Shown one piece after another: positions 42,601 through 54,500 of a stretch of DNA of 64,000 nucleotides. This stretch comes from Antedon bifida (taxonomy: Eukaryota > Echinodermata > Crinoidea > Comatulida > Antedonidae), in NCBI GenBank assembly GCA_963402885.1, contig OY727101.1, positions 16,406,417-16,470,416 of the forward strand, in the 5' to 3' direction. The notes below the pieces were generated by a model. It saw nothing but the letters and a program-made list of their open reading frames with translations, made no database searches and was not told the origin of the DNA. The position numbers and the translations under genes were made by a program. Each line of letters opens with the position of its first letter. Positions within the stretch are counted from its first letter, which is position 1.

Positions 42601-45463
42601 ACGGTAACACTGTTTTTTTATATTTTAATACAGGGAAACAGTCAACTTACGATTACATTCGATTACTTTGACTTCCAAACACCATACACTCGCGAGCCAT
42701 ATGTGGGTTACTGTTTTGACTATCTGCGTGTGAATGATGAAGACCCTTGGATATATTCTGGCGAGTAAGTAAACTTTTGTAAATACTAACATGCAGGCGT
42801 GTATTTTGCAATTGACGTAGGAACTTTTTAGATAGATACGGTAGATTATAGATGGACGCAAACGGATGAGCTCGTACGGGCAATACACATGAGTTCACCA
42901 ATCACAAGCGACAGTTCGAATGAGCTTTCGCTTGTGGTCAAATTACTTGGATCGCCGGATTTACAGCCTCCACAATGCTAATGATTGGATACGACGTTCA
43001 TGACATCCGATATGGGCGTCGTTTCGTAAAAGATGATCAATAACACATAGATAAGTTTAATTTGTTTTTATTCTCAAGCTTTATTTACTGATTATTCAAT
43101 ACAGCATCTGAGTGAGTTTATGCACATTGGGAACAAGTTTGTGAAATCTCGATGCTGGTGTAACAAATACATAACCTAGAGATCCAGATGAACATTTTTA
43201 CTAATGTAAATGAATATATTCTTGTTCAAACGAATGTCAACAACTGTACTATAGCTGTACTGCGAGTCATTTTCATTTTATACTCTTTTTTTAGGTATTG
43301 CGGTACAAATAGCCCAGGAGAAATTATCGATGATGATGGCCAGTTAATTTTAGACTTTAAGTCGGATGCTACATACAGCGGCCATGGATATCTTGCTAGA
43401 TACCAATTTGCAACGCCACCCCCACCACCACCAACGACGAACCCTCCACCACCACCGACGACGGCACCTCCACCACCACCAACAACGCCACCTCTACCAC
43501 CACCAACGACGGCACCTCCACCACCACCAACAACAGCACCTCCACCACCACCACCAACGACGGCACCTCCACCACCACCAACAACAGCACCTCCACCACC
43601 ACCAACAACGCCACCTCTACCACCACCAACGACGGCACCTCCACCACCACCAACAACAGCACCTCCACCACCACCACCAACGACGGCACCTCCACCACCA
43701 CCAACAACAGCACCTCCACCACCACCACCAACGACGGCACCTCCACCACCACCAACAACAGTACCTCCACCACCACCAACGACGGCACCTCCACCACCAC
43801 CGACAACGGCACTTCCACCGCCACCAACAACGACAGCACCTCCACCACCACCACCGACAACAGCACCTCCACCACCATCGACAACAGCAGCACCAATAAC
43901 GACACCACTACCACAAACCACAACCGAGCTGTTCACGACGGAGACAATAACAACCACTGAATGTCCTGCGTCTTCAGGTCAGTTTACCATTGCTGAAAAA
44001 AATTCACCCAAACCCCACCCACCTCCTTTATGATGGAGCTGAGGCTCTCATTGCGTTTTGTGTTTTAATTATATTTTATTAGCTAATGATTTATCATGCA
44101 GTTGCTTTTTTGTTTGTTTGTTTTGTTTAGGGGTTGGTATTTGACAAGTTCATTTACTTCTTTTTCCGATCCCAGAAACAGTTATTTAACGTTATCATTT
44201 AAGTTATTGTAAATGTATGCTTCTTATATTTCTTGAACTTTTTCTAAATAAATGTTAAATGAATGTAAATTATCATACAGTACCAAGTCTATCATTTTTA
44301 ATAATTATGGTTATTTTCTATGGTCCAGAGATTACGAAATAAACGATTGAATTTAATAACTGTATATACATTTCTATAAAGTGGAATAATTTGTTCTTGT
44401 TTTTTAGTTAATCTACGAAACTACGCCGCAATAGAAAATGCAGGCCTTGGATATCGATTTGGTCGTATGGCTGCATGGGCTGATGTGGATGGTGATGGTG
44501 TAGCCAACAGCTACTGCAGGTACCGTAAATGGAAACAAACTCAGGGCAAACGTTCCCTTATTCTTGGCTGATTTCAATTTGAATAATTATTAAAATAACA
44601 TATAAACATAAACAAAACGCATTTGTTATTATTGTTACGTACGTTGTTCTTGTGTGTTTCAATATTATTTAATTATTTTGTAACGCGGCAATATAAAACA
44701 TGCTTTTTCAAATAGATTATTGAAAACAACGAGATGGTTTATATCATGCGTGAATTCAGATGGCTCTGAGTATACAAGTCCTGATCCAGGGAATGCAAGG
44801 TTTAACATAGGAAAAAAGAGAACTGGTTTTATGCGTGATATGAACGGGGACGGGCTTGACGATTACTGTAGGTAAGTATTATAAATAAAGAATAAATACT
44901 ATATTATGCATATTCGATAAAGAATATGATTTTAAATGCAAATTATGAAACTGGTATAAATGCGATGCCCCAGGGAACTAATGAACTTCACCAATAGAAC
45001 ACCGTATGAATAGAGGTAACATTATAATATAGATAATTGCCCGATACGCCACTAACTTCAATTTTAGATAGAGCACAAAAGTTAAAGATACTGTCACTAT
45101 GAAAAATCTTGTTTCATAGTCATTCACTTTGACCAAAAATTCGAAAAAAAATGTATTTTTACCTAAAAAAAACCTGTAATTTAAAGCAAAAAATAAACAA
45201 AAAAGCATAGTCAACTTCGCTGCCACTTAATTTTGAAAGTGAAAAAATAAATAGAAATAAATCCAAATATAATACAGTATAATGACACTCTTTGTATCAA
45301 ACACAGATGCCGCAGGCATGACGGGGAATTCAAGTTCCGATGCACCAAGGCAGGACCAGAAGGATTCGAGCCACCCTCTGAGGAATTTAACTTAGATTAC
45401 GCACCGTACAGCGGATATTGCAAGGATAAAATTGTCGACCCGAGCACTGGATTTATTTTTTAA
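33135..45463 (+). CDS. Secreted astacin-EGF-CUB metalloprotease with Pro/Thr stalk and FG-GAP-like C-terminal domain, 750 aa (copy A)
   Basis: Zinc endopeptidase expected outside the cell. Thirteen exons: 33135-33209, 34109-34310, 34940-35054, 39162-39228, 39725-39922, 40625-40751, 41235-41363, 41578-41678, 42634-42764, 43295-43977, 44408-44519, 44716-44871, 45307-45463 (2253 nt, all phases close). Signal peptide 1-20. The propeptide has [11 protein letters not shown], where astacins have FxGD, so D40 is the likely zinc-blocking residue. The catalytic motif [12 protein letters not shown] (H159, H163, H169) is followed by SRPDRD, and the Met-turn by SLMHYGKY. The EGF domain is about 262-304, the CUB about 305-422 (GEISSPNFPGNYPSNEGC), and the PPPPPTT stalk about 423-609. 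Last come 140 residues with two DGDG-type loops, each ending YCR (ADVDGDG, DMNGDG). A LINE lies in intron 3 and a 68-bp satellite in intron 8. Start fixed by signal peptide and TATA spacing. Confidence 0.92.
33787..33945. mobile_element. MITE family 2 copy (palindromic, about 160 bp)
   Basis: Ends GCTTGGTTCCCACTAGAGAC and CCTAGTGGGAACCAAGC; inside, ACGCAACGYAA and TTGCGTTRCGT phrases and TTGACCAATCACAAGCG mirrored by CATTGGTCAA. Sits in intron 1 of astacin copy A. Confidence 0.8.
35200..38235 (+). mobile_element. LINE retrotransposon (CR1/L2-like), 5' truncated, long open ORF2
   Basis: A frame open from about 35247 to the stop at 38181-38183 codes an endonuclease/reverse transcriptase. The AP-endonuclease part has DSLFNKKDEL, PDFIFLTEVF, VGDFNYKSIDW and GLSDHVVL. 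The reverse transcriptase has FDFQKAFDKVPH, GVPQGSVLGPLLF and FADDTKLF. The end has WNSLPNHIV, usual for this clade. The first Met of the frame is not an obvious start, and upstream sequence switches frame near 35245, so the 5' end (and any ORF1) is missing. The tail has a short TTCAAGGTAT repeat. Clade placing is by recall and uncertain between CR1 and L2. Inserted in intron 3 of astacin copy A, sense strand; copy B has none there. Confidence 0.88.
38455..38735. mobile_element. MITE family 2, diverged or composite copy
   Basis: Contains CTTGCGTTGCGTCTACGTCA, CTAGTAGGGCC, then GTTCCCACTATACTAGAAACG, GACCAATGACAACC and TTGTGATTGGT: family-2 pieces in an order suggesting two nested or rearranged copies. 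Confidence 0.5.
41733..42415. repeat. 68-bp satellite, about 10 copies, with 204-bp higher-order unit
   Basis: Unit starts AGGGCCCGTTCACACACTG and contains the palindrome TTTACCCGGGTAAA, then TTATCTTTATCGCTAAC. Starts at 41733, 41801, 41869, 41937, 42005, 42073, 42141, 42209, 42277 and 42345. Variants of copies 3-5 (ATCCGGG; CCTGTT with ATTATTTTC; TTAGTTTTA) recur in the same order in copies 6-8, so a three-unit block was duplicated. Lies in intron 8 of astacin copy A; not in copy B. Confidence 0.92.
43418..43900 (+). repeat. Coding CCACCACC/ACGACGGCACCT repeat of the Pro/Thr stalk (copy A)
   Basis: Exon 10 repeats units coding APPPPPTT with variants PPLPPPTT and [10 protein letters not shown] larger block of about 126 bp starting with the PPLPPP variant occurs twice (near 43487 and 43610). 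Copy B has only about four units in the same place. Confidence 0.9.
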
Positions 45464-45568
45464 GAAAAATGGCCAATGAAATTATTTGTTTTATATTTGT
45501 GGGATACTTAGTAGATGGTTTAAGTAAATATAATACCTTATTAAAACTGTTATGAGCGTTATATTAAG

Positions 45569-45665
45569 CTCGGTCTACAAAATATGGTATTCATATTCAT
45601 ATATGTCCATTTGTTATTATTTAATATTTTTTTCACATAAAGTCTGATATGACATCACGTGTCTA
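45569..45665. mobile_element. MITE family 1 relic
   Basis: AAGCTCGGTCTACA at the left, ATATGTCCAT and TTTTTCACATAAAGTCTGATA to the right keep the family order, but ends are eroded and the right end is lost. Confidence 0.4.
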
Positions 45666-46659
45666 GCATGCAATTGAAAAGTTTGGCTGGGACTCCGAAA
45701 TGATTATAGAAAAGTAAAGGTTACGTAACACACACAGGCGCCTTTATACTATATGTTGGTATACATTTTGGATTTATCTTGTGCATTTCTATAAATACAC
45801 AACAAATGTCTATAATACATAACAGCAAGGATAGTGTTGATTTACCGTTAATGTAAAATCTTCAATAATGTTAATTCCTTGTTTCCTAATACTTAAATAG
45901 CAAACGGTTTAAGAGTAAGTATAAAGAGGAAAATATATCAATGAAATATACCAATAAAAGACTGTTTATAATATGAAAACATTAAGTATGCCACATACAG
46001 TGGTTATTCAAAACATTACTAAATAACGGCATTTATCTTATCGGCACATTCTGGATACTCCAAAAGAAAGCCGGGATCTACAATTAATTTAGAACTTTAC
46101 GTTTTTGATTTACTACAAATTGTCAATGGTGTTGGTTTTAAAGAATAAATTATCTGCAGCAAACGTACAATGTGTGGAGACATTTTTCTATTATATTAGT
46201 TATTTTTTCTGTTGTTACTATGCTTATGTTCGGACGGTATACAAACCTCCTTTTGATCGACAGACGTAAAATTCTACGTGTACGTTATACGAATGTCCAC
46301 ACGAGTGAATGGCACCTATCCATTTTTTTTTCACGGAAACAAACTGACCTTTACACCGCATCCAATAAAAGAAAGTGAAGAAGCTTGCAAACACAATGAG
46401 AGTATTTTACTGTATATTCATAATATTAAAGAGCGCATTTTCAAATTGATGGTAGAGAATTTGATAGGAACATGTCGAACCAGAACTGATATTTATAATA
46501 ATTCATAATAATCATTCATCGATTTAATGTCAGGCAGCTTTATGTGACACAATTCACATGAGTGAACATTTTTAACCATATTTGATTTTTTTAGTGTTGT
46601 TTCAAATAACATTTTTACTTTTTTCTCTGGAAATCAAATGCTTTAGGCCTATACTGTTT

Positions 46660-47160
46660 TAAAATATGAAGAAATAAAAGAAATTTTTGTTTTATTACTA
46701 AAATATATTCATTTCATAATAACATTTTATAACATAGGCCTAATCATTTTGTAACATTCATTTATTTCGTAACATATTCATTTTCATTTCCTAACATAAT
46801 CATTTCGTAACATAGGCATATTCATTTTTATTTCGTAACATATTAATTTCGTAACATATTCATTTCCTAACATATTCATATTCATTTCGTAACATATTCA
46901 TATTCATTTCGTAACATAATCATTTCCTACCATCTAAATGAATCTGAAATTGAACGCTTTCCAAGCCCATGGATCTGGGTTCAAATCCATTCAAATAACA
47001 TGTTGCATGTTTTAGAGATACTCTTTTAAAATATGACTAATATAGTTATTACTAAATTATATCCATTTCATACATTTTATAACATAATCATTTTGTAACA
47101 TAATCATTTTGTAACATTAATTCATTTTCGTAACATATTTATTTTCATTTCCTGAATGAA
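46660..47160. repeat. Degenerate tandem repeat of CATTTCGTAACATA
   Basis: Short units of roughly 14-25 bp (ATTCATTTCGTAACATA and CATTTTGTAACATAAT variants) recur in two blocks, 46700-46930 and 47040-47150. Both blocks begin with TTATTACTAAA and ATTCATTTCATA-type sequence and end in TTTCCT...GAATCTRAARTTGAA, so the whole block was itself duplicated. Confidence 0.75.
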
Positions 47161-47383
47161 TCTAAAGTTGAAAACTTCACATTGGGTTCTGTTTGGCTAT
47201 ATAAATACAATATTTAAAAAATATATGTGTCTATGAAATAGCCAGTCAAGCCGTTTTGCTCACGTCACTCGAGTGCTTATGACCTTCCACACCAAACCCA
47301 CCTTTTTTTCTCTCAGGCAGATAATGAAATGTGCTATAGGCCTATATACACGTCATAGAATACTGTATCATTTGGACTGGTCT

Positions 47384-47425
47384 ATTCTAACCTGGTATTT
47401 GTACACAAACCTTAACAGTGAGCCA
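47384..47425 (+). pseudogene. Short relic resembling the phospholipase B terminal exon
   Basis: The phrase TACACAAACCTTAACAGTGAGCC matches the start of the last exon of phospholipase copy B (TACACGAACCTGAACAGTGAGCC) and would read [10 protein letters not shown]. The match is only about 30 bases, so this is either an exon relic or chance. Confidence 0.35.
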
Positions 47426-48454
47426 GTATGTTTCACTTTTTTTATGTAAGTTATAAGAGTACAACAATTTGTATACCAATCCGATACGGTACATAAGCCC
47501 CAGTACTGGATAAACGACCTTACAATTATTGTTAGCCTGTTGATCCGCTACTGGGGGAGGATTGGTCAGCCTACGAGCCCATTCCGAACACAAGCACAGT
47601 CCCCTTGGAAAATAAAGGTTAGCTCGTGAGTGCAATAACATATATATTTTTTTCCATTTTAACTATTCGAGAGTGCAATGTAATCCATGTTATTCTACTA
47701 CCGATTTGCGAATATGTTTAATATTATAAAGTCACAATGCATTTAGATAATGTATACCACTTCCAAAATATCGTCTAAGCATGGACCTATAATAATATAA
47801 TTTATAAAAATAGTCCATGTCCAAAGTAACAACTTTGTTTTAAATTAAATTTGAACCGCCTTCGGGGAAGTGGGATGGGGGTTATGCGGTATAACATGAC
47901 CGAAATTGTTGAGGTTTTAAACTTGAAACCGTGGAGTGGCGGCGTGGAGGTTTAGGCGAGTTGGGTGAATGCACTCTGGGACAGGTATCTTTTCGAGTAT
48001 AATAATATAATAACACACAATAGTTAATAACGAAAATATGCATTGGTTTGCACGCAACGCAAGTAATATTGATCACGAATGACAATAGTACACGTTTAAG
48101 TCTATAATAATAATAATTAAAAATCTTCGAAAGAACGGGTCTTGACCATAAGCTTTTTTTGTATGAAATTGAATTAAAGAAAATTATATTAATAATACTA
48201 TATTATTAATAGTTATTTATAGAAAATAAGTATGGTTTCTATATTAGATGGGATAGGCCTATTGATAATATAAAAATTATTGATTTTAACAACAAACAAA
48301 TTATATAGTAATTAAAGTTAACATATTCTTTAATAACTGAACGTTATAATTATATATATTAAATTTATTGATTTTATAAAGTCATCATTAAAAAAACATA
48401 TTTTCTTTACTTCTAAGGCAATATGGAAGAAGAGATTGGTAGAGCAGGTTTGCT

Positions 48455-48463
48455 TATATAAAG
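48455..48463 (+). promoter_or_regulatory. TATA box of astacin copy B
   Basis: TATATAAAG lies 50 bp before the start codon, followed by CTCTATACCAGACCAGT, as in copy A. Confidence 0.75.
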
Positions 48464-48512
48464 GCCCTACTCTATACCAGACCAGTGTGAGATCCACAAC
48501 CGTGAGTTCAAC

Positions 48513-51500
48513 ATGTCGAAGATATTCTGTTTGTTACTCCTGACACTGTTTGTTATTAACTTTAGCGATGCTAGGCCACCTAAACAGGTAAGATACATTT
48601 ATATTAGAGTTAATAAATCGTGGCCACGGACTTCCTCTGTCTTAATGCTTGAATTCCCATATAATTGGTCAAACTAATTGCCTTGATCGTCCGGGTGGCG
48701 ATTTGTTTTTGTCCGGGGCGATTTTTTTTTCGTATATAAGTTGGAGACCCCATGTGAAAGATAGCCGAACTACTTCCTAAATATAACTAAACCTAAGGCT
48801 CTAAATAATCTCTCTCTCTCTCACTATAAAGTAAAAGAAAAGTAGTTCATGGGAGTTGAACCCCCATACATCGACATGTAAAGTCCATAGTCTTATCCAC
48901 TTGACTACACAGACGGCTCGACAGAAATCGTTTGCATTAGCGAATTGTAGTTAGCTCAATTCTTACGTCACAACTTAGGTACGAAAAGAAATATCGCGTC
49001 CGGGGGTACATAATTATCACGTTGGACGTATGAAATAGCCCTTCAATTGCGTAGACCTACCTGATTCAGCTTATATGCAAGAGGATCACCTTCAGGTGCA
49101 TTTCCTTTAAAATCGACCATAACTTTTTACAAGAAAATTATGTTTCAGGTACCTAAACACCACAACCATGCCGAGCCACCCGAAGAGGAGGAGTCCGAAG
49201 GCACCATTGAAAGTGATATAAAACTAACGCCAGAGCAATTAGAAGAGTTGAAACAGTACCAACAAAATCCAGAATTGGCTAAAAGAAAAATAATTGATAG
49301 CGCATTCAGACGATGGCCACATCTAAGTAATGGAGATGTCCTAGTCCCATTCCAGATCTCATCTTCATCTCGTAAGTAGGCCTATAGTTAACGATAGTCT
49401 AGGTCGCCGCCCCCAATTTAGTAATAATAGAATCTATGTTATTCCGTATGACCATTTACATACATCGCAGAGTGGACGAACGGTTTCCGCTCAGCAGGAT
49501 AGATACAGATTCTACGTGGGACAAGCTACGCGGTTTTCCGCTTACCGTTTTACCGCTCGTTTATGTAAATTGGCATTAATGCGCAGGTCTTTAAATGCCA
49601 GGAAATATAGCATAGGGCCAACACTTTTTAGGAACTTGTTCCTCGGTTTTCTGCCCTCCTCTTTTCGGTATTTTGTATTATATATATAAATCCAAAGGCA
49701 AATAACTGAAAAAATGACAATGCTGTGGGTATCAGTGGCTGGATCTCAATGGAGATACAAAAAAAAAGAGCAAAAAGCTAAATCAAAACGATAAAGTAAA
49801 ACAGCCAGAAAAGTTAGCAGAGCTTTCGGGCAACACTAGCCCTTCATCAGTGCAAGTGAAGGAATATATATTATATATATATTGTTTTATGTCCTCTACC
49901 TTTTGGAGAAGCATGTACGAAACGTTCCTTTAAATACGGAATAACTTTTGGTTATAGCTCTGTACCACCGGTACAATATGTTTCATATTATGATATCTAC
50001 GGAGAGCTTAAAGCCCACTAGAACGCAACGCAGCGACATATCGACACAAAGTGCTGTATTGGAACCGACGACGCAATAGTTCTGCAAACATCGCAGGTTT
50101 GATTTCACGCAGGCGGGGGCGAACACAATTATTAGAAGGGCATTTGCTTACGTTGCGTAAATTGCGTTACGTTGCGTCGCTAGTGGGAACCACGCTTTAA
50201 GGTTAGGTGCGGCTAAAAAAGTTTTACTGGTTTTTATAGTATAATTTCCTTTTTGAACACTTTAAAGGAAATTCATGTTGTTTCTTCGTGATTTCTGAAA
50301 ATGTTCTGATTAAATATACAGTATATTAAACCAATTTTCCGTTTTTTTCTCCAGTACCGTATGAGTTTAATAACCTACACATTATCAACCATGCTTTTTA
50401 AGGTTTTTTATAGTGGCGGTAATACGTCGACGTCAAGAAAAATAATAATAATAATAATTAACTTGAGATGTATTTTCCCCCAAAAACATGAAAAATGCAG
50501 ATTGATTAAATCAATAGACTTTGAATAGGTTATTTTGTTATTTTAATATAGGCAATTACTTCCGTAGAAAAAAGACGAAAACAAATAATGTTTTCCCTTA
50601 TAAAATGACAAAATAAATGGTTAAATTCAACCAAAAATCCATTGGATGGCAGCCAATTTGAATATTTTTTGCTTTAAATTAATGTTTTTTCAAGTAAATA
50701 ATTTTTTTTTCGATCTAATTTTTGGTCAAAGTGGATAACTATTATATGACATTAAAATGGCATATTAAAAAAAAATATATATAATATTTTTTTCTGGGGA
50801 ACAATACATCTTTAAATAGAGAGACTTCAACTAATATATTAAGGCATATTTTCTCAGTGCTATACTATCTAATTTCATGAGACTATTGACATGGTTTTTA
50901 AAAGATAATGGTGTATGATTGATAGTAACTAAACTATAAGCTTAGCCCATAGGGTTATAAAATAATATACGATTTATTTCTATTTTAAGAGGGAGACCGA
51001 GACGCAATTCTTGCAGGAATTAACCATTGGCGAGAAAATACCTGCATCACATTTGACGAAAGCAATACTGGTGACAGAATTAAATTTATAAAGGCTGATG
51101 GGTATGTATCAACACTAAAATTACTTCGGGTGGGAGAAACAGCGGCTACACTTGATCCTTCAAGAGAGTGTCGTGTAGGAGGCCTACGAAACATATTTAT
51201 TTCTTTTTGTTTGTTTGCACGTATGGTAGCGCTCACAATGTTTAAGCTATCGTCTTGCATTTTTGTGCAATAACATGCCTATTCATTTTTAAGAAAATTG
51301 ATGACTTCACAAAAATTTATTATATCTTGAGTTATCTGTATCTTCAATATGAGCTGAAATATTAAATAGCACGTATTTTGCCACGTATTTCGCGCGCTCA
51401 GTTCCTAATGCTTGGTTCCCACTAGAGACGCAACACAAGGACGTAACACAACGTAAGGTAGTTGACCAATCACACGCAATGAACTATTCGAACTGACGCG

Positions 51501-54500
51501 TGTCATTGGTCAACACTCTTGCATTGCGTTTACGTCCTTGCGTTACGTCATATGTGGGAACCAAGCTTTTCATACAGTAAACGTAAATACGTAAAATAAA
51601 GTAAATTTATTTGTGTAACACTTAACCACATGGTCGTTTTATAAATATCTCGCAATTTTGATTATACGATGATATACCGGAATATCTATTCATAGATGCT
51701 GGTCATGGATTGGAAGGCAAGGTGGCTCGCAGGATTTGTCTATCGGCAGCGGCTGTACTGGTGTAAGTTATTAAAGTTGTAGCTTGGTAATATAAGTTCA
51801 AATTCTTTCTCCGCCCACTTGTATATAACCTTATTTTTGTGTGAACGATATCTACCGTAAATTCGCTTAAAGCTTGGTTCCCACTAGCGACGCAACGTAA
51901 AGCAACCTACGCAACGTAAGATAATGCCCTTCCAATAATTGTGTTTGCCCCGCCTGCGTGAAATCAAACATGAGACGTTTGCAGCGTCGTTGCGTTCCGT
52001 TCTAGTGGGAACCACGCTTAATGGTGATTACCTAACCGTCTAACCTGCTCACCGCTCCATATCACGAATCATGCTGTAGGGGATAAACACGTTGTTATAA
52101 TTGTCCTAAACGTAATCGTTAATTGTTGGCCCGTGAGTTAAATGTTTATTTAAGCTGTGGTTATTCCTTGTCTTCTCATATTGTGTATTTTTGTATTTTA
52201 TGGCTAATAAAGAAATGAAAATAATCAAATTCATGTTATACAGCTTGGAACCGTGGCCCATGAAATTGGACATGCAATTGGATTTTTCCACGAACAGTCA
52301 CGACCAGACCGAGACAATTACGTCAACATTCTTTTGGAAAACATTAATGATGATTATGAAAACAACTTTGACAAATCTAATAATATTGACTCTATGGGTA
52401 TTCCGTATGACGTCACATCAGTGATGCATTACGGGAAATATGTAAGTATATATTTTTTAGAAAATTTATTTTTCTCTTTTGTGGCGTTAACCACTATTTA
52501 TTCATTATATTATTAAAAATTAAATTATTATAAATTCATTATATTTCATATTTTTTAGAATAATATGAACACTTAATGTAGTGACGTCACGGTTTAGTAT
52601 AACTTTGATATTAATGATGTAATCATGCAACTGCCTCATTAATTTTTTTTTCAATCAAGTCTATCAAACCTGGTGTCTACCAGTGATATACCTAAGATAG
52701 CATATCTTTTTTATAGTACTTTACAGTGAACAATCTTCCAACAATAACGACAAAGGATCCGCTACTACAAAATTCCATAGGCTCACGTAATTCGTTATCC
52801 TTCTATGATATTAAGCTGGCGAATGTGGCGCATGCTTGTGACGGTAAGAGGCATAAATACAGTTTTTATGTTTTCCTATAATAAATTAGACGACATTTGT
52901 TTCTATAATGTTATAAACCTGTAACTGTATGAAAAGCCTTACAAGTTTTTTTTTTCCGATTACTCAACGTTGTTTTTCTTATTTTTGTACAACCATGGAG
53001 GTATCCTCCATGGTACAACCAAGCACCTCCTCCACAAAACACAGTACATTTTTAGCCATTTTAACGTTAGTAAATCTACAATTATGGCCTATTTAAATCG
53101 TTTTTATATCTTTATTTTTCATCTTTTGGGGACAATACATTAACAGATCTTTGGTTAGATGATTGTGGTCAAACAGTAAATCCTTGTCAGAATGGTGGAT
53201 ACTTGGGTAAAGAGTGCACGTGTTGGTGTCCACCGGAATATACTGGTTCTTCCTGTGAAACTGAACAACCTGTTGGTAAAGAAAGTTTAACATTTTGTCT
53301 TTAATACGTTCTACAATAGCTCTTCCACCATCAGCCACCATATTTTGAGTCCAACGGACTTAATGTTTATGAACAATATTATATTAATTTGATAATAGCA
53401 TAGATATTATAATATCTCGATAATAATATTAATCATAATCAAATATCTATTCGGCCATTTTTCCATTGAAACAAGTAATAGGCATAAACCCAAATAAACC
53501 TCAAAGATAACCTTTCTTAGGCTCTGTCTACACTATCAAACTTTATGTGACAAAAAAAGTGTGATGTGCCTATATATGGACATTATGATGTCATATCACT
53601 ACCATAGTTAGGCACATCCCACTTTTTATAATCGAACTTGGAAATCACTGCAAGGAAACGTAACCTCTGCCATAGGAATTAAAGAAAGAAGACATAAATA
53701 ATTAATACGCATGCTCGAGTTAAAACGTAACCTCTGCCATAGCAGTTCAGAAAAAGTAGACAGAAATTATTAATACGTATGCTCGAGTTAAAACGTAACC
53801 TCTGACATAGGAATTCAGAAAAAGTAGACAGAAATTATTAATACGCATGCTCGAGTTGTTTACTTATAATTAATTAATGTTTCAACATTATACTTGTATT
53901 TAAAAGATAATTCAAAGTTATTATAACACGGCATCAGTCTACAATAATTACGCATTGAATAGTCAGCAAGTGTTTGATAACGTTTTTTCCTTTCACATAG
54001 AAACCTGCTCATACGCCATAAACGAAGCGGATTCCAGTTCCGGAGAAATATTTTCTACAAACTATCCAAGCAACTACCCTATCAACGAAGATTGTTTTGT
54101 ATATTTTAATGTTAGTCAACTTATTTAACGATACTATTTACAGTCTCTTAAGCTTGGTTCCCACTAGCGACGCAACGTAAAGCAACCTACGCAACGTAAG
54201 AAAATACCATTCCAATAATTGTGTTTTTCCGCCGCCTGCATGAAATCAAACCTGCGATGTTTGCAGCACACTGTTGCGTCGTCGGTTCCCACTTGTGATA
54301 TGCAATGCAGCACCTTGCGTGAATGGATACGTCGCTGCGTTGCGTTCTAGTGGGAACCACGCTTTACTTGATCTTGTTAATTCTAAAACTAAAACAATCA
54401 GTGACCTTTAACATATTTTTTGTGGATTTTAGAAATTCCGATTTTTAATGTAACCATTTGCTTTATTTTTATACAGGGAAACAGTCAACTGACAATTGAC

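Larger units (their letters stand above)
45464..48512. other. Region between the two astacin genes
   Basis: Contains a diverged family-1 MITE relic (45569-45665), a degenerate CATTTCGTAACATA repeat (46660-47160), a short phospholipase-like exon relic near 47394, and the copy B promoter. Two short overlapping frames near 46172-46508 begin with a hydrophobic stretch and have a faint C-type-lectin-like look but are in different frames; not called. Confidence 0.55.

Noticed and set aside
43226-43957. Long minus-strand frame of Gly/Val repeats opposite the stalk
   Set aside because: It is the mirror of the CCACCACC coding repeat of exon 10; composition explains its openness and it has no splice or start context.
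46172-46508. Possible lectin-like gene with hydrophobic start
   Set aside because: The hydrophobic stretch and the Cys-containing stretch are in different frames without clear splice sites, and the resemblance is faint.
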